DNA from: Nigrospora sphaerica
Taxonomy: Eukaryota; Ascomycota; Sordariomycetes; Amphisphaeriales; Apiosporaceae
Assembly: GCA_018287875.1 (NCBI GenBank)
Contig: JAGVVL010000013.1
Location: 992,001 to 1,056,000, forward strand
Direction of reading: 5' to 3'
Length of the DNA stretch: 64,000 nucleotides
In this document: one piece after another, positions 45,161 through 54,810 of the stretch
How positions within the stretch are numbered: position 1 is the stretch's first letter
How the letters are laid out: every line of letters starts with the position of its first letter
Notes under the pieces: model-generated
Database searches by the model: none
Seen by the model: the letters and a program-made list of their open reading frames with translations, nothing else
Told to the model about the DNA's origin: nothing
Translations under genes and position numbers: made by a program

Positions 45161-45929
45161 TAGGGTTGCCACAGAGGATGCGTAGACATCCATTAACGAG
45201 CTGGCGCTGTCGCGGCGGCTGGTCCACCGTGGCGTCGCTACAAAGTTTGTATTCGAGCTGCGCGAGGACGAGGGCTACCTGGCGACGGCCATCGACTACT
45301 CGGAGCATGGCTTCAAGCACAACTTTATGCTGCGCGTCTTCCCGGACCGCGTAAAACCCGTCTTGGCCTGGCTGCTCCCCAAGAGCTGGGGCATGAACCG
45401 GGCGCTACGCCGGGCCAAGCGCATGGTCATCCCCATAATGCGTGCGCGTGCGGCCGCCGCCCTGGGCACCAAGCTGCCCGACGACCTCCTGCAGAACCTC
45501 ATCGACGGCGGCCGCGAGCTTGGCGACGACGAGGCCACGACCATAAACGGCCCGGCGAGGCCAACGGGCACCGGAAGCCGTCGTCCTTTTTCGTTACCTC
45601 CCCCGGATTGGGGGTCCCACATCTTTGCACTGCCGGCCTCCGTTCTCTCTGGGGAGTCTAACTCCGTCTTTTTTCAGGGTTTACTACGACTAGCGAAAAA
45701 ACCAAAAATCCATTTCGGACAGGGCAGGACTGTCTACCCGGGCTGTTTCTTCGCCAACCATTCGGTGAAGCTGATCACTGCCAAAATTCTGCTGCGCTAT
45801 CACCTTCGCTTCCCCGGCGGTTCCACCGAGCGTCCCTCTGACCAAAACATGTACGACCTGCTGATCCCGGACCTCAGCATCTGCATTGAGTTCAATCTCC
45901 GGAAGGACGCATCGCAGTATGTCTTCTAG
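45161..45929 (+). pseudogene. Cytochrome P450 remnant, heme Cys lost
   Basis: The frame reads INELALSRRLVHRGVA, then a helical part with EDEGYLATAIDY and RVFPDRVKPVLAWLLPKSWG typical of the middle of fungal P450s. It ends at LIDGGRELGDDEATT. A jump follows over the missing I-helix and K-helix to a heme-binding block, HFGQGRTVYPGCFFANHSVK (near 45713-45775). The consensus F-G-x-G-R-x-x-C-P-G-R-F-F-A has lost its Cys ligand (TAC, from TGC by G-to-A) and Arg has become Cys (TGT, from CGT). The N-terminus is absent at the transposon boundary. It cannot be a working monooxygenase. Confidence 0.78.
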
Positions 45930-46850
45930 AGGCTCAATGGAAGTAAACGACTTCTCACAGATGCTGTAGTGGTATTTTCAAGGGTAGCCCATCATGTATG
46001 AAATACCACAAAGTCTCATGAGATACCTCAAGATGCGTCTGACTAACCGTTGACTACACACACGAGGTTTTAACCTTGTTCCTTTGGAAATTCAGCGCGT
46101 TCCGCCACAAAAATGGGCCATTGATATGGCGAATAACGACAGGAAGTGGTTAGGTGCAGCCAGTGAGGCCTGCTCAGCTGAATCGCGGGATACAACGAAC
46201 AGGTCACACGGCAAGCTTTCCCGTCGCACACCACATAGAGGAGATTATTTTTGAGATGCATATTACTTAAATTCTTTTCCAACTACCACTATCTCCAATT
46301 CCCTTTTAGTTGCTTTCTGCTCGATTGATTCTGAAAGCGCATGTTGGGACTAATGTACGCGAGGTTGCTTGGTCTTGTTTTCCCTTCTGTTAATACCATA
46401 GGCCTTTGGTGGTGGTGTTGACGAAAGAATTCAGGCAAAAGAAATTCGCGAACTCTTTTACGGAGCTCGGGACGCCCAGACTCTAGCTTTAGTCAAATTA
46501 TGGCTTTGAATTCGATGGCGACTACGCGATCCCGAGGGTATTTAGGAGAGTGGATTGCTACCGTGGAGCTTTTGCCGGTCCATGCCGCCTTCCGGTATCC
46601 GGGATCCTCGTATTTCTCGAATCGCCGTGAAGCATGGCCACGTTTCCAGCTATAATTCGAGCAAATATCATTTCGGAGAGAAGCGGGTTTAAACAGAATT
46701 CCTCAAAAGTGGTATCGATCTGGCCAAGCCCCGTGAGCTAGCAGAAGCCACCTTTTATTAACGAATCTCGAGGTCGAAAGTACAGTATTGGCGAGAACCC
46801 ACCTTGGTGATAATTAAGTTGAAAGCCGTTTATGCGCTCCGTATACATAT
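45930..46850. other. No gene recognised
   Basis: This lies between the P450 remnant and the 3' end of the methyltransferase. One 70-codon frame (46070-46282, minus) shows no family features. Confidence 0.4.
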
Positions 46851-47543
46851 TCATACGATCGGTGATATAAGACGCAGACGAAACGCAAGAAGCATGGGGA
46901 ACTGCTGAAAATTGTGATAAGATTGCAGCTGGGCGGCATCTTTTGGTCCCGTAAAACCAGGCTCCCGCATAGCGTCCATCACAAGTCCATTCCGGAAAAA
47001 AGGGTCCAGCAAAGACCAGAAGGGGCGATGATACAAAGCCTAATGGTTCAATAATAGAAGGGTAAACGGGAAGGCCTCGGAGCACGTACAAGTGGATGGG
47101 GCTGGCCTCTAAGCGCTTCACTTTTGACCGGTTCGATATCGAGGTACTTGGTCACTTTGATGTGTCGGTGGAACTCTTGTTTTCCCGTCTCGATGTTCTC
47201 TAAAACCTCCATAGCGCGGTGACCAGCAGGTTTTGAGAAGGCAGGGTGTAAGTTGACGATGACGATCCTTGACAGGGTACTCATCAGTGACGGCCATTTT
47301 CCCGAGTATTCGGACTATTACCTGCCATGGGGCGCGAGAAATTTTGGAAGAGCAGTCGCCAGGGGCTCGAGGTTCGGCAATTCCTTCAGCGTCATGCTGC
47401 AGGTGATCAAGTCGAATCTGCGATGGGTCAGTATCACCTGCCAATAACCAATGTGGGCACGCCGTGGAGCTTACTTGGGGTGGCGCTGACCAAAGCTGTC
47501 GAGGCTGGCGGAATCGAGCAGGTTGACAACGTCGAAGACTATG
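46851..47543 (-). pseudogene. SAM methyltransferase, 3' portion split by copia 2
   Basis: Minus-strand exons: 47543-47475 (rest of exon 1), 47417-47322, 47267-47090 and 47039-46851. The introns are 57, 54 and 50 bp with GT...AG ends, and codon phases match at every junction. The product continues the methyltransferase begun at 53680. It has the post-motif part KFDLITCSMTLKELPN, the strand RIVIVNLHPAFSKPAGHRAM and a C-terminal lid with YHRPFWSLLDPFFRNGLVMD ending SPIV. No stop or frameshift lies in these exons. The gene would encode 288 residues if uninterrupted. Class I methyltransferases of this kind methylate small molecules. The substrate is unknown. Confidence 0.82.
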
Positions 47544-47738
47544 TGTCGCAATATGAGACTATTCACGTGGCTTAGGCTCTCCTACCAGGTCACGTGGCTC
47601 CTCTTCACATGCCAGGATTCACATGGTGACAGGGGTCCTGAGCTACTATATGTACTACTGCACCTACAGACAGATTTCCTTTGTTTCCTTCTAATGGATA
47701 ACTTGAACCTCGCTTTCCACGATCTCTGCAGTGCGACA
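47544..47738 (+). repeat. 5' LTR of copia element 2
   Basis: This 195-bp LTR has TGTCGC...GCGACA ends. It is 194/195 identical to 53146-53340 and related to the LTRs of copia element 1. Confidence 0.95.
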
Positions 47739-47753
47739 GTTATGAGCCCGGCC
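47739..47753 (+). promoter_or_regulatory. Primer binding site, half-tRNA-iMet type
   Basis: GTTATGAGCCCGGCC directly abuts the 5' LTR. It is complementary to the anticodon-side end of the 5' half of eukaryotic initiator tRNA-Met (GGGCUCAUAAC). This is the primer used by Drosophila copia-type elements rather than a tRNA 3' end. Confidence 0.72.
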
Positions 47754-47890
47754 TTCACTTGCAATTCTCAGAGCAAGTAACACGCTACGCAAGATACTCA
47801 GAGTCGTGGGATAACCTCAATTCCCCATTTCCATCCATCCTTCTCTTCCCCTCGCTCCTAAGACCAGCCTCAGAGCGACTATCCAGCACG

Positions 47891-50800
47891 ATGTCCGATA
47901 ACAAGATCACTAAGTTCGCCCTTAACACCAAGTACGACTGGCCTGAATAGTTTGAGACGCTTCAGAGCGCAGCTAAAGAGCGACGCATCTAGGAACACAT
48001 CGACCTAGACGCTGCTAACAACTTCGTCCTTATCGATCCTCCAAAGGAGCCATCCTACCAGGCCCCTCAAGGTGCTAAGGAGAACGACTCTACTGCACTG
48101 CTCGAAGCAGATAAGCAGTACAACCGCGATATGAAGTCCTATTCGATTAAGGTGCACCACTGGCAAGCGAAAAATGGCCATTACCTCGCCCTTCTCAATT
48201 AGGTGGAGACGACGGTCAGAAAGGAGTACCTCATGGCAGCCAGGAGCCGAATCAACTCAGCAGACGCAGACGTTTCACATGCGAAGACGGTCGCCACGGT
48301 GTTCACGACGATGACCGCGACATCCGAAGGAGCAACGCCAGTCAGACCAGCTGAGGGGGTGGACAAACCCCCTAAGAAAACCAACACGCTCCAGGCCTTA
48401 CTTCGAGAGCTACGGGACCAGTATCAGCCATCAGCCACCTCGGTCATCTCTCAGGTCCAGGATCGCTACCAGCGCGTGCTAGCGAGCGCCTCCAACGGTG
48501 GAGTTTCTCTTAAAGGATGGCACTCTAAGTTCACTACTGCTTATTCGCTCGCAGTGGCATATAAGATTCCCGAAGTGCAGGGGACTCTTGCCGTTAAAGC
48601 GTACCTTAAAGCAGTCCAAGAGCGAATAGCGCCACAGTGGGCTCAGAATCGCCTAGACGATATCTTGACCGCCAAAATGATAAGGGGTGTTCCCCTCACG
48701 CTAACGCAGCTTAGCTCAATCTTTTTAGAGCAGCTGACTATATCCGGCATGCGACATAACAAGAAGTTAAACTCTTTCGCAGCCATCGGCCAGTAAGGAG
48801 ACGCCCAAGCTTAAGCCTATTAGGCCACCCAGAACGCGAAAGGCAAAAAGAAGAGTGTTGGAAAGCAATGCCCATGCTTTATGCCCACGCGATCACATGT
48901 TTAGGAGCCTATAGACTGTCGTCAGCTACAGTTCGCTCTTAGAGGATCAGCAGACCCCCTGCCGAACGGCAAGCCGTTCAATAGCATGTCCGCTACGAAG
49001 GTTGAGGACATCAAGAAACGACTCGAGGATAGTCAGTGGGCCTTATTACGCAAGCTCCTCGAGGAAAAGGGATGGTACAGCGACGCCTCTCATGGGGCGT
49101 TCAACGCCGTCGTAATCAGCTCCACGCTATTCCCGACCCCAGCTAACATTAACCTAGCAGTCGCGTCTTAAGCCGGTCTACACAACCTCTCGCAGTCGAC
49201 TGTTGTCGACAGCTGCGGCTTATCGCACATCGTCAACTCTGTTGAGCTGCTTAAGGCAGGATCATTCACACCGGCAGATATCGGAAGTGTTGTCGAGGCA
49301 GGCACTGCGGCCTTTCCTATCAAGGGATATAGGAGAAGGGTCCTGAAGGGCGCTTTGAACATCAAGGGGCGTGGCAAGGTCGATCTCGTGCTACATAACG
49401 TCATTGTGGTTGAGGGATTCCACATTAACATCATCTCTGAGGCTCTTCTTCTGAAGGCTGACATCTGGTATCATAGTAGAGACTATGCTCTGCGACACGG
49501 GCCTGGAGAAGGCTCTGTGGTGCGATAGTTATAGAGAGTGGGTAATCTTACGTTCTTTAAATACAAGCCTCTTTACACCTACTCTTCTTTCGCCTCTCAG
49601 ATCACCTGGACACCAGCTAGAACAGTTCGTGCGTTTCCAGTTATCCGCCGAGCACCTACTAGGGAAAGACAAAAGACCAGACCTAAGGTCAGGATGGATT
49701 CCGAGGCCCTCTAGCACGCTAGGGCTGGACACCTAGGCAGAGAGGCACTCAGGAAACTTACCGAGAGCGGCTAGAACGTCGGCTTCGTTGGCGAGCCGCT
49801 CGAGGAGTGCGAAACTTACAGACTTTCGGATGCCAGACGCGTTATTAGCCGAGTTCCAACGGAACGGGCCCCAAGGCCGTTCTTCAGGGTGCTCTAGGAC
49901 CTCTTTAAGTATCCTAGAGGCTACGATGGATCTCGCTGGCTACTGGTACTGAAGGACGACTACAGTGGCAAGCTGTGGTCGTTTGCAACGCTCACCAAGT
50001 CACACACGCAGCTATTTCGGATACTGTATAGCTTTTAAAGGCATGTCCTTAGGCGCTATAACCTCCACGTGGCTATTCTTAAGCACGATGGCGAGAAAGG
50101 TGTGATAGCAATCCAAGGCATGACTGAGTACGAGCAATGGGCTAGAGATAAGGGGATTGACCTGGAGATCTCCCCTCTACACACACATAAGCCGAATGGG
50201 GGCTCAGAAAGGGCAGGCCAGGAGGTCGTTAACCGCGCACTCAAGCTGAGGGAGCATGCCAAGCTTCCCGAGACTCTCTGGCCGGAAGCAACAGCTGTAG
50301 CAACGAAGCTCATCAACATGAGCCCGTCCCCAGCGTAGCGTTTCCGCAGCCCAGATGAGGTGCTAGACCACTGGTTTATTCAGAATGAGGAGCGATACAG
50401 CCCAACTCAGGTGCGAGACATCCATGCAGACCTACGACCAGACTGGTCGGGGATCTACGTCTTCGGGTGTAAAGCATACGCACTACACTAGAGGAGAGCA
50501 GCTGGGCTAGACCGCCGAGCGTTTAAAGTTCAACTAAGGGCTCAGATCGGATATCTAGTAGGCTATGCTGCTAAAAACATCTACCGAATCTGGCTACCAA
50601 AGCATAGCAGAGTGATTCAGACGCGAGATGTCACATTCGACGAAACGCAGTTCTATTCCGGTAAGGAGACGCAACGTCTCGAACCGGAAGCGATAGAATA
50701 TCTGGACGTCGATCCCTTAAGCATCCCACTAGCCGAGACAGGCTTCACATCGGAGTCGATGAAGCTATAGGAAGAGCTTAAGGAGCTAGACGAATCTGTC

Positions 50801-53077
50801 AGTCTTGCAGACCGTCTTGAAGGCACACGAGAAGCTCAACTCAAAGCCTCGGGGGTGGCAGACACACCTGAGGGACCCGTCGACAAGAACTCGGGGGTGG
50901 AATGCATACCTAAAGACAGCTTAGGAGTTCATAGACCTAAGTTATCTAATGCGTATGTAGGACTTCTCTCGCCGAGTCACTTATCAGAGGACCGAGATGG
51001 AGAGGATACACACTAATATCCGGCACAAGATGCTGAAGAGCTATCGCTCACAGCCGAAGATGCTGAGGAAAGGAGTCAAGCTCTATAGATGGCCTAGGAG
51101 CAGACTCCATCCGCGGATTAAGAGATTCGCGAGGAGATCATAGTCCGACCTCTTAATAAAGATGCGGTAACCACCTTTAAGAACCGACCCAGTATTAGAG
51201 GAGGAAGAACTCGTGCTCCTAGATCAGCCTAACCGGCTAGGAGGAGTGCTAGAGTTAGGGAGAAAGAGGAGAACCAGCAGTCATTCCTTTCGCTACTATT
51301 TAGGCTTAAGGAGACGCAGTTGCAAGAGACTGATCATCTTAAAGCACTCCTAAGCACCTTTCTCGCTATTACAGAGATATCCGAGCACGACGACAATCTC
51401 CTCAGGACCGTTTATACACGAGTCTTTATATTAACTAGGTTAAAACATGCACTCGAGCAGCCTGCTAAACCGAGCGTACAACAGTTCGCTCCTCCACCGA
51501 AGCACTGGCGTGAATTAGCTACTCATCCCAGAGGAGAACAGTTTAAGTAAGCTACCAAGCTTGAGATTGACAAAGCAGAGGCAATGAGAGCCTAGGAGGA
51601 GATCCCTAATCGGCCTTCACTCTTCAAGCTGCCTCTCAAATGGGTTTTCACTGATAAATTCGATAAGAACAACTGCCACCTACGCTGCAAAGCTAGGATC
51701 TGCGTACGAGGAGACAAGCAAATCATCTCTTCTCTAGCTAGCATATACGCTGCCACGCTAGCCTCCAGGTCCTTTCGTATTATCATAGCGCTAGTGTGCT
51801 ATTTCGACTGGGAAGTAAGACAATTCGATATTGTCAACGCCTTCTTGAACGCCCTTTTCGCAGAAGGCTCACTGCCTATTTATGTGGAGTATCCTCCAGG
51901 CTACCAGAAGCCAGGGTATTGCCTCAAGCTTAACAAGGCACTCTACAGGCTTAAAGAGTCACCTCAACTGTGGTTCCGAGACTTCTCCAGCTCACTTCGC
52001 CGTCTAGGGCTTATCAGCATACCCGAGGAACCCTGCTTGTTCTATAACGAGAAACGCACCATCTTCGTTATCTTCTATATAGACGATTTCCTTGTCTGCT
52101 ATAGCCCACAGGCTACAGCAGAGGCAACTGCTCTAATGGACGCGCTTAGGAGCATCTATGAGCTGAAAGATCAAGGACCTGTTAACTATTATCTAGGTGT
52201 TAGAGTCGTCTGTAAGCGAGAAGAGTCACTTCTGTGGCTGTCGCACGACGCTTACCTCGAGAAGGTGGCTAAACGTTTCGGCCTCACTAACGGAAAAGCT
52301 CCAGCTACACCACTTCCTTCAGCTAACTTAGCACCGTACCAGGGCACGTCACCGCCTCACAGGGTTAAGGCCTATCAAGAGCGTATTGGGAGCATCCTAT
52401 ATAGCGCGATAATGGTCAGGCCTAATCTGTCGTTCGCCTGCTCACAGCTATCACGTTTCCTCACGAATCCGAGCCAAGAGCACCTTAAGGCAGCTGATTA
52501 TTGCATCCGCTATACGTATAGCACCCGGCACGTCTCAGTCCGCTATGGAACGAGCAAGGCGCCGCATCCAGTTCCCTAGGCGCTTGCAATCTCGACCGAC
52601 GCTTCTTTCGCAGACGATCCAGAGTCCAGAAAGTCCTCTCAGGGCTATCTTATCCAGTTATTCGGCGGTCCGGTGGTCTGGAAAGCGAATCGACAGTCCA
52701 CAGTCACTACCTCAACCACCGAGGCGGAGCTCCTAGCGCTTAGCGAAACGGCGAAGGAGACCATGGCACTTCAGAGGCTATTCCGGGATATTCAACTCGT
52801 TCTCGACGCTCCGTTCAGCATCTCCTGTGATAATCAGCAGACCATACGCCTAGTTATCGGCAACAACGACAGGGTATCTACCAAGCTACGCCATATGGAT
52901 ATTCATAACTTGTGGCTCCGCTAGGAGTACGCAAAGGGCGCTTTTCAACTCACATACCTTGCCATAAAGGACATGCCAGCCGACGGACTAACGAAGAACC
53001 TCTCACGAGCGAAATTCGAACACTTTAAGAGTCTCCTGAATCTCCAGGACATCCGACAGGCGATTGACCTAATATGA
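47891..53077 (+). pseudogene. Ty1-copia Gag-Pol polyprotein (copia 2)
   Basis: One frame of 5,187 nt (1,728 codons plus stop) runs from MSDNKITKFALNTKYDWPE to the TGA at 53075 without any net frameshift. It is broken only by point stops, mostly TAG. Domains in order: Gag (to about 48800), protease/GAG-pre-integrase with HARAGHLGREALRKL near 49710, and integrase (DDYSGKLWSFATLTKSHTQL near 49955, then HKPNGGSERAGQ near 50190). Reverse transcriptase follows (LPLKWVFTDKFDKNN near 51630, active site FYIDDFLVC near 52070). RNase H (STTEAELLALSETAKE near 52710) ends the frame. It is non-functional. Confidence 0.92.
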
Positions 53078-53132
53078 GAAATAGGATCACGGAGGAGCTA
53101 GCACGCGAAGCCAGCAACGCCATTACTGTCGC

Positions 53133-53145
53133 TGCTGAGGGGGTG
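53133..53145 (+). promoter_or_regulatory. Polypurine tract region of copia 2
   Basis: GCTGAGGGGG with a following TG directly precedes the 3' LTR, the expected place for plus-strand DNA priming. Copia element 1 has the same GGCTGAGGGGG. Confidence 0.65.
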
Positions 53146-53340
53146 TGTCGCAATATGAGGCTATTCACGTGGCTTAGGCTCTCCTACCAGGTCACGTGGC
53201 TCCTCTTCACATGCCAGGATTCACATGGTGACAGGGGTCCTGAGCTACTATATGTACTACTGCACCTACAGACAGATTTCCTTTGTTTCCTTCTAATGGA
53301 TAACTTGAACCTCGCTTTCCACGATCTCTGCAGTGCGACA
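53146..53340 (+). repeat. 3' LTR of copia element 2
   Basis: This 195-bp LTR is followed by the TSD CTATG, which is also methyltransferase coding sequence. Confidence 0.95.
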
Positions 53341-53680
53341 CTATGTCCATTCGGTCTTTGCTTGACCTCAACTCGGCCCTTTCGAGCATTCTCTTGGAGC
53401 CATCCACGGCCGTGACGTGAGCGCCAGAGGCGGCCAAAACGGCAGCAATCACGCCGCTGCCCGTCCCTAGGTCAAGCGCTCGCTCTCCGCTTTGAGGGTT
53501 ACCGAGCTCGCGAATGGCTGGGAGCAGGCATTCGTGGTACATGTCGTTGCCATTGCCAAGCGTCTGGTCCCAATAGCTGGCGATGTTGTCCCATGCTTCG
53601 AGGTTGTTCACCTCTTGCTGGTTAAAGGCCATGCCAGCGAGATTCTGTCTGTTGTCGCCCATCCCACATGTGACCTCCAA
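53341..53680 (-). pseudogene. SAM methyltransferase, 5' portion split by copia 2
   Basis: The start codon is at 53680 (MEVTCGMGDNRQNLAGM). The sequence NNLEAWDNIASYWDQTLGNG precedes the SAM-binding motif I, ALDLGTGSGVIAAVLAASGA, and motif II, VTAVDGSKRML. The frame breaks after KDRMDI at 53341, where the LTR begins. Removing 47544-53340 and one copy of the 5-bp TSD CTATG continues the frame directly into FDVVNLLDSASLDSFG at 47543. An earlier in-frame Met lies seven codons in. Confidence 0.85.
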
Positions 53681-54254
53681 TGACTATGACGAAGAGAGTT
53701 GCCTACGAGTTACGTGGCTATGGAAGAGTTTTGGCTGAAGTACTCGCTTCTGCCCCGCTTTCCATCGTAGGAAGCCTTACTGTATCTCTAGTCTTGATGT
53801 GGCAGGGATTGTCGATTACCCCGCTTTCCAATGCAGCTTATCACATGGTGTAGCATGGTGATATGATGGGGTGGCACTGTTTTAACAGATTTCTCTGTAC
53901 CTTTCAAATTTACTCCTCTTCTATGCTAACCAATTGCTCGGTAGAGGCGTAGATGTTAAAAGATAAAGGTACTTTATTGCCTACGTGCTTTAACCCGCGT
54001 GTCCAAAGTACCAAGAGCCTTATCGGAGAGCCTACACTATACTAAATATGGTATAGATCCTTGGCGTCAAGTCCCTCATGACTTCTCTGGATACTGAGAT
54101 ATTTGTTGAAGATATTGTCATCCCACTGTACCTCCGTCTGGTAAGTTGTGTTATCGTGCACATCGACGCATACGTAGGCCATAATGGAACGGGGGTTCCA
54201 AGAGGATGAAGGCGCCATGATGAAGGGATTCCATCAACGCCAAGAAACTCCACG
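53681..54254. other. Upstream flank of the methyltransferase, no gene recognised
   Basis: This 574-bp stretch should hold the methyltransferase promoter. No clear TATA or coding frame could be supported. Confidence 0.4.
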
Positions 54255-54342
54255 ATATGTATGTATGTATGTGTGTTTTATTCGTCTTGAGGCTGCCACC
54301 GAAGGCGGTGGCCACTACGTCCATTAGGGGACATTAGACGTG
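54255..54342 (-). mobile_element. Tiny retroposon insertion with 12-bp TSD
   Basis: The 88-bp insert is flanked by AGAAACTCCACG at 54243-54254 and 54343-54354. Read on the minus strand it ends AATAAAACACACATACATAC, a short tandem CATA tail. That fits a strongly 5'-truncated LINE or a SINE inserted by target priming. An internal hairpin-like pair (GCCACCG...CGGTGGC) is present. It differs from the ATA-tailed LINEs elsewhere in the window. Confidence 0.7.
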
Positions 54343-54354
54343 AGAAACTCCACG

Positions 54355-54810
54355 GTAGGCACACAACACTAGACGTAGTCTGTCTTCCAGTACATCATCT
54401 ACCTCCTCCACTGGCTAGAGCATGCTGCTTGGTATATAATCAGTCACTCATCTCTTTTCGTCACTTCCGACGTGGAATAGGGAGGCAGCCTCCTGCAAAT
54501 GAGAAGCCCATGTCTTGAATGATCTCTTGGTTCCGCCAAAATGCCACGGTAGATAGGCTGCGTGAAGGGGTTTTTCCCGTTCTTCTCCTTGGCCCCACTT
54601 CCCCTTGTTCCCGTATCACACGGCTAATTCATAGACCCACCACACCGGTTGTGTTTGACCCCGCTTCCGCTCGTGCCGCCTTATTTGTAATATGCCTCAG
54701 CATAAAATACGAATCCGTCTGGTGCCTTTGGCACAATTTCGGACGAAAGTACCGTGCCAACTCGATTCTCCCGCTTGCCTTTCAGCGGCCTAGCATCTGC
54801 GACAAGCTCC
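54355..54810. promoter_or_regulatory. Upstream region of the TPR-ankyrin-TIR gene
   Basis: This non-coding region before the ATG at 54811 contains a pyrimidine-rich stretch at about 54565-54615 and TATATAA near 54434. Its use as a promoter is inferred from position only. Confidence 0.35.

Larger units (their letters stand above)
47544..53340 (+). mobile_element. Complete Ty1-copia retrotransposon 2
   Basis: A 5,797-bp element with 195-bp LTRs (47544-47738 and 53146-53340) that differ at one position (ATGAGACTA versus ATGAGGCTA). The perfect 5-bp TSD CTATG lies at 47539-47543 and 53341-53345. It has a half-tRNA primer binding site, one gag-pol frame and a polypurine tract GCTGAGGGGG before the 3' LTR. 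The near-identical LTRs suggest recent insertion. The body nevertheless carries many stop codons, so it probably moved with proteins supplied by another copy, or was mutated since. Confidence 0.95.
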
